A DNA stretch of 9,656 nt from Oleispirillum sp963678075 (GCA_963678075.2 CAXXPK010000002.1:1-9656), one strand, 5' to 3'; positions 1 through 8,832 are shown, counted from the first letter of the stretch. Program-made: numbers and translations. Notes: generated from the letters alone by a model not told the origin.

Positions 1-278
1 ATCCCGGCCTGGGCGGCCAGACGTTCCACCGCCTCCATGAACGACAAGCCCTGCACCCGCATCTCGAACGACAACGCATCGCCGTGCGCGCCGCAGCCGA
101 AGCAGTGGTAAAACCCCTTTTCGGCGCTGACCGTGAAGGACGGAGTCTTTTCGTTATGGAAAGGACAAAGCCCGCTGTACTCATGCCCCTTGCGGATCAG
201 GCGCACCTTGCGCGCGACGACATCGACGATCGACGCCCGCGCCCGCAGTTCATCCAGAAATCCCCGTGGCAGCGACAT
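1..278 (-). CDS. dnaG: DNA primase DnaG, N-terminal part (cut by window edge)
   Basis: DnaG makes the RNA primers that start lagging-strand synthesis at the replication fork, working with the DnaB helicase. The 92 codons present begin MSLPRGFLDELRARASIVDV and cover the N-terminal CHC2 zinc-binding domain. The zinc ligands are visible as Cys38, His41, Cys59 and Cys62 (LCPFH, then HCFGC), with the conserved NEKTPSF and GAHGDALSF stretches around them. The ATG at 278-276 is preceded by AAGGGGCGGGG, a good ribosome binding site, and matches the usual family start. The TOPRIM catalytic domain and the helicase-binding domain lie beyond the left edge. The gene follows the yqeY-like gene on the same strand after 57 bp with no terminator between them, so the two are probably co-transcribed. 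In many alphaproteobacteria rpoD follows; that cannot be seen here. The identification is secure. Confidence 0.96.
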   Translation of the reverse strand, partial: MSLPRGFLDELRARASIVDVVARKVRLIRKGHEYSGLCPFHNEKTPSFTVSAEKGFYHCFGCGAHGDALSFEMRVQGLSFMEAVERLAAQAG

Positions 279-335
279 CCCCGCCCCTTGCACCGTGACG
301 ACGGAACCGGGGCGATGCCCCAACCCCTCCGGCGC

Positions 336-797
336 TTACGCCGACAGGGCGGCCTTGGCGATCGCCGATGCCTTGGAAAAATCCATGGTGCCGGGATACC
401 GTTCACGCAGAACCGCCATCACCTTGCCGATATCCTTGAGCACCGTGGCATCGACCTCGGCGATCGTCGCCTCGACCGCAGCGCGAACCTCGTCCTCGCT
501 CATCTGGCGGGGCAGGAAACCCTCGATGGTCGCGATTTCGGAGGCTTCCTTGCCGGCAAGCTCGGGGCGCCCCCCCTGGTCGTACATCTTGATGCTTTCG
601 CGGCGTTGCTTGACCATCGAGTGCAGCAAGCCGACCACTTCCTCGTCGGTCAGCCCTTCGTCGCGCCCCTTGCCGCGTTCGGCGATGTCGCGATCCTTCA
701 ACGCGGCGAGAATCAGACGCAGAACCAACGTCGCCAATTCGTCGCGACCTCGCATCGCCTGTTTCAAGGCTTCGTTCAATGCGATTCGTAGAGACAC
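336..797 (-). CDS. GatB/YqeY domain-containing protein
   Basis: Stand-alone protein of about 153 residues resembling the C-terminal, tRNA-contacting helical domain of GatB, a subunit of the tRNA-dependent amidotransferase. The cellular role of the free-standing YqeY family is not settled, so no function is assigned. Family hallmarks are the N-terminal helix RIALNEALKQAMRGRDELAT, then TLVLRLILAALKDRDI, the middle segment VVGLLHSMVKQRRESIKMY, and the C-terminal IEGFLPRQMSEDEV and DIGKVMAVL. I choose the GTG at 797-795 because homologues begin with (M/V)SLR just before the first helix. An in-frame TTG at 827 would add ten residues (LVARNRGASI) unlike the family. The Shine-Dalgarno before the GTG is weak (CGGGGC about 7 nt upstream). 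Length fits the family. It sits directly upstream of dnaG, a recurrent alphaproteobacterial arrangement, and is divergent from carA. Confidence 0.9.
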   Translation of the reverse strand: MSLRIALNEALKQAMRGRDELATLVLRLILAALKDRDIAERGKGRDEGLTDEEVVGLLHSMVKQRRESIKMYDQGGRPELAGKEASEIATIEGFLPRQMSEDEVRAAVEATIAEVDATVLKDIGKVMAVLRERYPGTMDFSKASAIAKAALSA

Positions 798-848
798 GAT
801 GCTTGCCCCGCGATTTCGTGCGACCAAATGAAATACCGGAAGGCATAC

Positions 849-877
849 ACCCTACCCCATTATCGCCTTCTTTTCAA
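849..877 (-). promoter_or_regulatory. Candidate sigma-70 promoter for yqeY-dnaG
   Basis: On the minus strand a TTGAAA box (877-872) is followed by a 17-bp spacer and TAGGGT (854-849). The -35 matches TTGACA at five of six positions; the -10 matches only three of six. Initiation would fall near 842, giving a leader of about 45 nt before the GTG at 797. The box lies inside one arm of the inverted repeat at 869-909. This is pattern inference only. Confidence 0.3.
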
Positions 878-909
878 ATCCTTAGTCTTTAAGTAACGCA
901 TTGAAAAGA
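869..909. repeat. 9-bp inverted repeat in the yqeY/carA divergent promoter region
   Basis: TCTTTTCAA at 869-877 is the exact reverse complement of TTGAAAAGA at 901-909. The spacer is 23 bp and equivalent positions are 32 bp apart, about three helical turns. Each arm contains TTGAAA pointing outward, so the repeat may simply be two back-to-back -35 elements, or it could be an operator shared by both directions. It lies in an AT-rich island (about 866-935) within otherwise GC-rich sequence. Confidence 0.45.
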
Positions 910-930
910 TTTGTGTTTTATAAATAAAAG
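901..930 (+). promoter_or_regulatory. Candidate sigma-70 promoter for carA-carB
   Basis: TTGAAA at 901-906 is followed by an 18-bp spacer and TAAAAG at 925-930; neighbouring AT-rich hexamers such as TATAAA (919-924) are alternative -10 cores with poorer spacing. Initiation near 937 would leave a leader of about 80 nt before the carA ATG. A second possibility, TTGACG at 938-943, has no convincing -10. Evidence is sequence pattern only. Confidence 0.3.
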
Positions 931-979
931 GGAATCCTTGACGGCGCCCTCCGGTTGGCTTAGGTAACGGCGGTTTGAC

Positions 980-1012
980 ATGTTCCCACGCGGTAACTGG
1001 AAGGATGAATGA
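980..1012 (+). other. Possible short leader ORF before carA
   Basis: An ATG at 980 opens a 10-codon frame (MFPRGNWKDE) that ends in TGA at 1010-1012, four bases before the preferred carA ATG. Its last codons cover the GGAAGGA Shine-Dalgarno of carA. A weak purine-rich GGCGG at 969-973 lies upstream of its start. Ribosomes on this ORF would occupy the carA ribosome binding site, so it could affect carA translation. It may equally be chance: the peptide has no run of arginine codons and no recognisable attenuator follows. Confidence 0.2.
999..1005 (+). promoter_or_regulatory. Ribosome binding site of carA
   Basis: GGAAGGA lies 11 nt before the ATG at 1017. It overlaps the ATG at 1005 and is downstream of the TTG at 975, so it argues against both of those starts and for 1017. 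Confidence 0.6.
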
Positions 1013-1016
1013 CTCG

Positions 1017-2222
1017 ATGAGCAGGACAAAGCCCACCGAAGCGGTTTCGTTCGCCCCGGATTTCGGCGCTTTTCCACACCCCGCCGACGCAACTAGCGTG
1101 GTGGTCCTGAGCGACGGCACTCTGTTGTGGGGCAAGGGACTCGGCGCGGAAGGATCGGCGGTCGGCGAAGTGGTGTTCAACACCGCGATGACCGGCTACC
1201 AGGAAGTATTGACCGACCCCTCGTACGCCGGGCAGATCATCACCTTCACCTTCCCGCACATCGGCAACGTCGGCGCCAATGCCGAGGACATCGAGTCCCC
1301 GACTCCCTTCGCGCGCGGCCTGATCCTGCGCACCGACATCACGGCGCCCTCCAACTGGCGCGCCACCGCCCCCCTGAACGACTGGCTGATTTCGCACCGG
1401 TTAATCGGCATCGCGGGCATCGACACCCGGCAACTGACCCGGCGCATCCGCACCTCGGGCGCGCCGGTGGGCATCATCGCCCACGACGCCAAGAGCGATT
1501 TCGACCTGGACGCCCTGTTGGCCCAGGCGCGCGCCTGGCCCGGCCTCGACGGCATGGATCTGGCGAAAGAGGTTTCCTGCCGCCAGACCTATTCCTGGGA
1601 CGAAAGCCTGCGGACCCTCGGCCAGGATTATGGCCGCCAGACCGATCCGAAATTCCACGTCGTCGCCATCGACTACGGCGCCAAGCGCAACATTCTGCGC
1701 TGTCTGGCCGCCGCCGGTTGCAAGGTAACGGTGGTTCCCGCCTCCGCCACCGCCGAGGATATTCTGGGGTTCCAACCGGACGGCGTCTTCCTGTCCAACG
1801 GTCCCGGCGACCCGGCGGCGACCGGCGCCTATGCGGTGCCGGTGATCAAGGCCTTGATCGCCAAGGAGGTGCCGATTTTCGGCATCTGCCTCGGCCACCA
1901 GTTGCTGAGCCTGGCCCTTGGCATGAAGACCCACAAAATGGCGACCGGACATCGCGGCGCCAACCATCCGGTTAAGGATCTGGCCACCGGCAAGGTGGAA
2001 ATCACCAGCCAGAACCACGGCTTCGTGGTTGACGAGGCGAGCCTGCCGCCAAACGTCTCGATCACCCACCGGTCGCTGTTCGACGGTTCGGTCGAAGGCA
2101 TCGCCTGTTCCAACCGCCCGGCCTTCGCCGTGCAGTATCATCCGGAAGCCTCGCCCGGACCGACCGACAGCCATTACCTGTTCACCCGCTTCATCGAGAT
2201 GATCGCCGCGCGCCGGCATTAA
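1017..2222 (+). CDS. carA: Carbamoyl-phosphate synthase small (glutaminase) subunit
   Basis: CarA hydrolyses glutamine and passes ammonia through a tunnel to CarB for carbamoyl phosphate synthesis in the cytoplasm, feeding pyrimidine and arginine pathways. From the ATG at 1017 the protein has 401 residues, within the family range. The N-terminal CPSase small-subunit domain shows NTAMTGYQEVLTDPSYAGQI and FTFPHIGNVG (about residues 55-86), then GIAGIDTRQLTRRIR. The C-terminal class I glutamine amidotransferase domain carries SNGPGDP (260-266), the nucleophile elbow GICLGHQ with catalytic Cys291, and the catalytic pair His375 and Glu377 in QYHPE. The complete triad indicates an active enzyme. 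Alternative starts (TTG 975, ATG 1005) would add 14 or 4 residues, but the Shine-Dalgarno position favours 1017. A 52-bp gap with no terminator separates it from carB. One TTA leucine codon at 1401 is unusual for this region. Confidence 0.97.
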   Translation: MSRTKPTEAVSFAPDFGAFPHPADATSVVVLSDGTLLWGKGLGAEGSAVGEVVFNTAMTGYQEVLTDPSYAGQIITFTFPHIGNVGANAEDIESPTPFARGLILRTDITAPSNWRATAPLNDWLISHRLIGIAGIDTRQLTRRIRTSGAPVGIIAHDAKSDFDLDALLAQARAWPGLDGMDLAKEVSCRQTYSWDESLRTLGQDYGRQTDPKFHVVAIDYGAKRNILRCLAAAGCKVTVVPASATAEDILGFQPDGVFLSNGPGDPAATGAYAVPVIKALIAKEVPIFGICLGHQLLSLALGMKTHKMATGHRGANHPVKDLATGKVEITSQNHGFVVDEASLPPNVSITHRSLFDGSVEGIACSNRPAFAVQYHPEASPGPTDSHYLFTRFIEMIAARRH

Positions 2223-2274
2223 ACCGCGCCGAGGCCCGTTTTCCGCCCGTCCGGCCCCGCAGTCAGAGAAGAAC

Positions 2275-5540
<3,266 letters not shown>

Positions 5541-5544
<4 letters not shown>

Positions 5545-5560
5545 CCGGGCGGCCGGTCAC
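5541..5560 (+). other. Perfect 8-bp hairpin over the carB stop codon
   Basis: GTGACCGG at 5541-5548 pairs perfectly with CCGGTCAC at 5553-5560 around a GCGG loop; the carB TGA (5542-5544) lies within the left arm. No T-run follows, so it is not a standard intrinsic terminator. It might stabilise the 3' end of carB mRNA, partly attenuate read-through into greA, or have no function. Confidence 0.45.
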
Positions 5561-5587
5561 TGCGGCAATCTCTCCCTTCATTAGGCT

Positions 5588-5592
5588 GAGGG
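5588..5592 (+). promoter_or_regulatory. Ribosome binding site of greA
   Basis: GAGGG ends 8 nt before the ATG at 5601. It decides the start in favour of 5601 over the GTG at 5541, which overlaps the carB stop codon. Confidence 0.65.
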
Positions 5593-5600
5593 TCTTGAGC

Positions 5601-6074
5601 ATGGAGAAGATTCCCATGACTCCGGATGGGTTTACCCGTCTGGAGGAAGAATTGAAGTTCCTACGGGGAACCGCTCGACCAGAGGTGGTCAAGGCGATCG
5701 GCGAAGCGCGCGAACATGGCGACTTATCCGAAAATGCCGAATACCACGCCGCGCGCGAAAAACAGAGCTTCATCGAAGGCCGCATCAAGGAACTGGAGGA
5801 TCTGGTCAGCCGCGCCCAGATCATCGACATTTCCCAGATTTCCGGCGATCAGGTGCGGTTCGGCGCAACGGTTCTACTGTCCGACGAGGACACCGACGAG
5901 GAAAAGGCCTATCAGATCGTCGGCGCGCACGAGGCCGACATCAAGATCGGTCGGATTTCCATTGTCTCGCCGCTCGGCAAGGCCCTGATCGGCAAGAAGG
6001 CCGGGGATTCGGTGGATGTTTCCACCCCCGGCGGCCGTAAATCCTTCGAGATTATCGAAGTCAAATACGCCTGA
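5601..6074 (+). CDS. greA: Transcription elongation factor GreA
   Basis: GreA enters the RNA polymerase secondary channel and stimulates cleavage of the 3' end of backtracked transcripts, restarting stalled complexes. The 157-residue length and residue register match the family. The N-terminal coiled coil (about 1-75) begins MEKIPMTPDGFTRLEEELKF, and its tip carries EHGDLSENAEYHAARE with the acidic residues Asp41 and Glu44 at the same numbers as in E. coli; these hold the catalytic magnesium. The C-terminal FKBP-like domain (about 80-157) includes IVGAHEADIKIGRISIVSPLG, ALIGKKAGD and a C-terminal IIEVKYA. A longer frame from GTG 5541 adds twenty residues unlike the family and lacks a ribosome binding site. 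The 56 bp from carB contains no T-run terminator, so greA is probably in the carAB transcript, perhaps with additional local initiation. A strong terminator follows. Confidence 0.97.
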   Translation: MEKIPMTPDGFTRLEEELKFLRGTARPEVVKAIGEAREHGDLSENAEYHAAREKQSFIEGRIKELEDLVSRAQIIDISQISGDQVRFGATVLLSDEDTDEEKAYQIVGAHEADIKIGRISIVSPLGKALIGKKAGDSVDVSTPGGRKSFEIIEVKYA

Positions 6075-6095
6075 TCGCCGTTCCATCGACGGCTT

Positions 6096-6138
6096 ACCCG
6101 CCCCCGCCGGCCTGTCCGCGCGGGGGCGGGTGCCTTTT
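6096..6138 (+). terminator. Intrinsic terminator of carAB-greA
   Basis: A 12-bp perfect stem pairs 6096-6107 (ACCCGCCCCCGC) with 6120-6131 (GCGGGGGCGGGT) around a 12-nt loop, followed by GCCTTTTAT. It begins 21 bp after the greA stop. GC-rich stem plus T-run is a textbook rho-independent terminator. Confidence 0.85.
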
Positions 6139-6260
6139 ATCCCTTCCCGTCGCGCCGCTGACGAACCGAAGCGGCTGGCCTTGGCCCAACCGTCGAACGG
6201 CAAGACGGAAGCGGTGCTCCAGCCTCGCCTTTGTCGCCAAGATCACCACGGTCTAAACGG
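6139..6260. other. Noncoding spacer between convergent terminators
   Basis: About 120 bp between the greA terminator and the hairpin ending the Lrp-family gene. I see no supported gene, RNA or repeat here; open frames crossing it lack ribosome binding sites and family resemblance. Confidence 0.6.
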
Positions 6261-6286
6261 AAACGCCCCCGACAACGGGGGCGTTT
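6261..6286 (-). terminator. Intrinsic terminator of the Lrp/AsnC gene
   Basis: AAACGCCCCCG (6261-6271) pairs perfectly over 11 bp with CGGGGGCGTTT (6276-6286) around the tetraloop ACAA. Read on the minus strand the stem ends in TTT and continues CCGTTTAG, so it best serves the gene ending at 6312. It may also act weakly as a backup for greA on the plus strand. Confidence 0.8.
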
Positions 6287-6311
6287 GCATGATAGCGCCG
6301 AAAACCGGCGG

Positions 6312-6806
6312 TCAATCGACTTCAGCCACCGGCGCCGTTGCGATCGGCACCCCCGGCTCCTGCTTTGCGGAACGGATGGCCAGAGCGGTGATGACGTGGC
6401 CGACATTGGGCGCGACGGTCAACTTGGTGGTCAGGAAGCCCTGATAATCCTCCCAATCGCGCGCCACCGCCTTCAGCAGAAAATCGGTTTCCCCGGCCAG
6501 CATGTAGCACTCGCGAACCTCCGGCCAGGTGGCAACGCGGTCCTCGAACGCCTTCAGATCGCCGTCGGTATGGGAATTCAGCGCCACCTGCGCGAACACC
6601 GTGACGTTGTAGCCCAGGGCGGCGGGGGCCACCGTCGCGTGATAGCCGCGAATGATCCCGGCCTCTTCCAGGGCCCGCACCCGACGCAGACATGGAGGCG
6701 CCGAGATCCCGGCGCGGCGCGCCAGATCGACGTTGGTGATGCGACCATCGGCCTGCAGATCCGCCAGAATCTGCCGGTCAACCCGATCAGGCTTAACCCT
6801 TTGCAT
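6312..6806 (-). CDS. Lrp/AsnC family transcriptional regulator
   Basis: A 164-residue feast/famine regulator. The N-terminal winged helix-turn-helix reads VDRQILADLQADGRITNVDL and continues to ARRAGISAPPCLRRVRALEE, with the helix-turn-helix at about residues 24-46, then GIIRGYHA. The C-terminal RAM (alpha-beta sandwich) domain contains VRECYMLAGETDFLLKAVAR, the segment where Lrp-family proteins bind amino acids and assemble into dimers and octamers. The ATG at 6806-6804 is chosen because the domain starts within ten residues and AGGGA lies about 10 nt upstream; a longer frame up to 6920 adds an unrelated N-terminus. The effector and targets cannot be read from sequence, and the protein is not assignable to Lrp itself. 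It is divergent from the peroxiredoxin gene across 290 bp and might regulate it, itself, or distant genes. Confidence 0.93.
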   Translation of the reverse strand: MQRVKPDRVDRQILADLQADGRITNVDLARRAGISAPPCLRRVRALEEAGIIRGYHATVAPAALGYNVTVFAQVALNSHTDGDLKAFEDRVATWPEVRECYMLAGETDFLLKAVARDWEDYQGFLTTKLTVAPNVGHVITALAIRSAKQEPGVPIATAPVAEVD

Positions 6807-6861
6807 GGACGAAGCGTCCCTTTCAGCGTCCGCACCCGGTGCCGGACTGGAATTTGAGATT

Positions 6862-6890
6862 TTATTACCGTTTTTCCACTTCAGGCACAA
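6862..6890 (-). promoter_or_regulatory. Candidate promoter of the Lrp/AsnC gene
   Basis: On the minus strand TTGTGC (6890-6885) is followed by a 17-bp spacer and TAATAA (6867-6862). Spacing is ideal but each box matches consensus at only about three of six positions. Initiation near 6855 would leave roughly 50 nt before the ATG at 6806. Pattern inference only. Confidence 0.25.
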
Positions 6891-6942
6891 CGGAAATGCG
6901 ATGACGGCGGCAACCCACACCGCCCCTTCATTCGGTTTAGCC

Positions 6943-6965
6943 GATTAATCCCATAGGAATTATCC
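6943..6965. promoter_or_regulatory. Tandem imperfect repeat, possible operator
   Basis: GATTAATCC (6943-6951) and GAATTATCC (6957-6965) match at seven of nine positions, 14 bp apart. The first contains the 8-bp palindrome GATTAATC. The pair lies roughly mid-way between the divergent lrp-like and peroxiredoxin genes, where a shared operator would be expected. No binding protein can be assigned. Confidence 0.25.
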
Positions 6966-7034
6966 AAGCTTTCGAGATGGGTTTCTGGTTTCCTTTTCTC
7001 GGCGCGGGCTCCACACTTACAAGCAATAAAAAAT

Positions 7035-7044
7035 GTTTCGAAAC
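7035..7044. promoter_or_regulatory. Palindrome GTTTCGAAAC upstream of the peroxiredoxin gene
   Basis: A perfect 10-bp palindrome, 52 bp before the peroxiredoxin ATG and just after the A-rich AATAAAAAATG. It is placed where a promoter-proximal operator could lie. I find no convincing -35/-10 pair around it, and short palindromes occur by chance. Confidence 0.25.
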
Positions 7045-7096
7045 TTCTCGGGGGACCCTGCCCCGGACTGTCGAACCCCACCTGGAGACGTATATC

Positions 7097-7726
7097 ATGG
7101 CGAACGAAGATTTCCGCACTCCCTGCGGCACCCTGGTCGGCAAGCCCGCGCCGGATTTCACCGCGCCGGCGGTGATGGGCGACAACGACATCGAGGAAAA
7201 CTTCAACCTGAGCGAGTACCTCAAGGGATCCTACGGCTGGATCTTCTTCTACCCCCTGGACTTCACCTTTGTCTGCCCGTCCGAGATTCTGGCCCACGAC
7301 CACCGCTTCCCGCAATTCGCCGACAAGAACTGCAAGGTGGTGGCGGTTAGCGTCGATTCGCACTTCACCCACCTCGCCTGGAAGAATACCCCGACCAAGG
7401 AAGGCGGACTCGGTAAGGTGCGGTTCCCGATGATCGCCGACCTGACCAAGCAAATCTGCCGCGACTACGGCATCCTGTTGAACGGCTCGGTCGCCTTGCG
7501 CGCCTCGTTTCTGATCGACAGGAACGGCGTGGTGCGCCATCAGACGGTCAACGACCTGCCGCTTGGACGCAACGTCGATGAGGCCCTGCGCATGGTCGAT
7601 GCCTTGCAGTTCCATGAAGAACATGGCGAGGTCTGCCCCGCCGGTTGGAACAAGGGCGATGCGGGGATGAAGGCCTCGCCCGACGGCGTGGCGGAGTATC
7701 TGGCCAAACACGCCGAAGCGCTCTGA
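7097..7726 (+). CDS. Typical 2-Cys peroxiredoxin (AhpC/Prx1 type)
   Basis: Thiol peroxidase that reduces hydrogen peroxide, organic peroxides and possibly peroxynitrite in the cytoplasm. The 209-residue protein has the thioredoxin-fold core with the peroxidatic motif PLDFTFVCPSE (Thr57, Cys60), active-site Arg135, and resolving Cys180 in GEVCPAGW, so the partner-subunit disulfide cycle is intact. It carries GGLG at 103-106 and a C-terminal EYL (Tyr201-Leu202), resembling the GGLG and YF elements tied to hyperoxidation sensitivity in Prx1-type enzymes. The ATG at 7097 is preceded by GGAG nine nt upstream and starts just before the conserved GKPAPDFTAPAV; the in-frame upstream extension to 6977 is not conserved in character. 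A stem-loop follows and trxB lies 121 bp downstream on the same strand, suggesting thioredoxin-dependent recycling rather than AhpF, which is absent here. Confidence 0.95.
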   Translation: MANEDFRTPCGTLVGKPAPDFTAPAVMGDNDIEENFNLSEYLKGSYGWIFFYPLDFTFVCPSEILAHDHRFPQFADKNCKVVAVSVDSHFTHLAWKNTPTKEGGLGKVRFPMIADLTKQICRDYGILLNGSVALRASFLIDRNGVVRHQTVNDLPLGRNVDEALRMVDALQFHEEHGEVCPAGWNKGDAGMKASPDGVAEYLAKHAEAL

Positions 7727-7743
7727 TCCACGCGATCCGACAT

Positions 7744-7767
7744 CGCCGCCCGACCCTTCGGGCGGCG
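7744..7767 (+). terminator. Stem-loop after the peroxiredoxin gene
   Basis: CGCCGCCCGA (7744-7753) pairs perfectly over 10 bp with TCGGGCGGCG (7758-7767) around a CCCT loop, 17 bp after the stop codon. The following GTTCGCATTG is poor in T, so termination may be partial and some transcripts may continue into trxB. Confidence 0.55.
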
Positions 7768-7774
7768 GTTCGCA

Positions 7775-7803
7775 TTGCGCCCGACCTCCGGCTTGCCTAT
7801 CCT
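7775..7803 (+). promoter_or_regulatory. Candidate promoter of trxB
   Basis: TTGCGC (7775-7780), a 17-bp spacer and TATCCT (7798-7803). The -10 matches four of six positions. Initiation near 7810 would give a leader of about 38 nt. Its place just after the peroxiredoxin stem-loop fits independent expression of trxB, but the support is sequence pattern alone. Confidence 0.3.
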
Positions 7804-7847
7804 GCGGACTGCACCCGATACATCCCCTTTGAGAGACGGAACAAATC

Positions 7848-8798
7848 ATGGCGACCCGCTCCACCAAGGTTTTGATCATCGGCTCCGGCGCGGCGGGACT
7901 GACCGCCGCCATCTATGCCGCCCGCGCCAACCTGAAGCCCATCCTGATCGCCGGATTGCAGCCGGGGGGGCAACTGACGATGACCACCGACGTCGAGAAC
8001 TTCCCCGGCTTCCCCGAGGGCGTGCAGGGACCGCAGTTGATGGAACAGATGCAGGCGCAGGCCGAACGGGTCGGCGCCGAGATCGTCCATGACATCGTCA
8101 CCGCCGCCGACCTGTCAAAACGGCCTTTCCGCTGCACCGGCGATTCCGGCGACGACTACATCGGCGAAACCCTGGTCATCGCCACCGGCGCCACCGCGCG
8201 CTGGCTGGGCCTGCCCAGCGAGGTCGAATACCGCGGTTTCGGCGTTTCCGCCTGCGCCACCTGCGACGCCTTCTTCTTCCGTGGCAAGGACGTCTGCATC
8301 ATCGGCGGTGGCAACACCGCGGTCGAGGAGGCGATCTTTTTGACAAACCACGCCAAGTCGGTAACCCTGATCCACCGTCGCGATTCCCTGCGCGCCGAAC
8401 GGGTTATGCAGGACCACCTGTTCGCCAGCCCCAAGATCTCCGTGATCTGGGATTCGGTGGTCGAGGACGTTCTGGGCAGCGACGCGCCGAAGGCGGTGAC
8501 CGGCCTCCGCCTGAAGAACGTGAAAACCGGGAAAAGCCGGGGACTGCCGACCGAGGGCGTGTTCGTCGCGATCGGCCACACCCCCAACACCGAATTGTTC
8601 AAGGGGGTCCTGACCACCGACCACGAGGGCTATCTGGTGACCACGCCGGGATCGACCGCGACCAACGTACCGGGCGTGTTCGCCGCGGGCGACGTGCAGG
8701 ACCGGATGTTCCGTCAGGCGATCACCGCCGCCGGAACCGGCTGCATGGCGGCGATCGAGGCCGATCGCTTCCTGGTCGAGCACGGCGCCGAGGCCTGA
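7848..8798 (+). CDS. trxB: Thioredoxin reductase (NADPH)
   Basis: FAD enzyme that moves electrons from NADPH to thioredoxin, which supplies peroxiredoxins, ribonucleotide reductase and other thiol enzymes. The 316 residues match the low-molecular-weight bacterial family. FAD-binding elements are IIGSGAAGLTAAIYAARA (11-28) and the C-terminal GVFAAGDVQD (276-285). The NADPH domain has IIGGGNTAVEEA (151-162) and HRRDSLRAE (177-185), whose HRR indicates NADPH preference. The redox-active pair is Cys136 and Cys139 in SACATCDAFFF; the usual motif is CATCDG, so the residue after Asp140 is Ala where Gly is typical. No extra N-terminal domain is present, excluding AhpF. The ATG at 7848 follows GAGAGACGGA with about 7 nt spacing. 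Ferredoxin/flavodoxin-NADP reductases of this fold lack the CxxC, so the assignment is firm. Confidence 0.97.
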   Translation: MATRSTKVLIIGSGAAGLTAAIYAARANLKPILIAGLQPGGQLTMTTDVENFPGFPEGVQGPQLMEQMQAQAERVGAEIVHDIVTAADLSKRPFRCTGDSGDDYIGETLVIATGATARWLGLPSEVEYRGFGVSACATCDAFFFRGKDVCIIGGGNTAVEEAIFLTNHAKSVTLIHRRDSLRAERVMQDHLFASPKISVIWDSVVEDVLGSDAPKAVTGLRLKNVKTGKSRGLPTEGVFVAIGHTPNTELFKGVLTTDHEGYLVTTPGSTATNVPGVFAAGDVQDRMFRQAITAAGTGCMAAIEADRFLVEHGAEA

Positions 8799-8832
8799 CC
8801 CGACGACAAGCCCGATGGCCCGAAGCCCCGGC

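Noticed and set aside
84..831. Two overlapping plus-strand open frames opposite dnaG and yqeY
   Set aside because: The opposite strand encodes recognisable DnaG (zinc motif) and GatB/YqeY proteins; the plus-strand products are low-complexity and unlike any family I know.
975..980. Exact TTGACA as a carA -35 box
   Set aside because: No -10-like hexamer occurs 16-18 bp downstream (the sequence there is GC-rich and enters the carA Shine-Dalgarno), and initiation would leave almost no leader.
6807..6920. N-terminal extension of the Lrp/AsnC regulator, with a hydrophobic start
   Set aside because: The family begins within about ten residues of the helix-turn-helix domain, and ATG 6806 has AGGGA upstream. 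The extension overlaps the probable promoter region.
6977..7096. A 40-residue N-terminal extension of the peroxiredoxin, considered as a signal or targeting peptide
   Set aside because: It lacks a clean signal-peptide pattern and cleavage site, while ATG 7097 has GGAG at ideal spacing and gives the usual family length.
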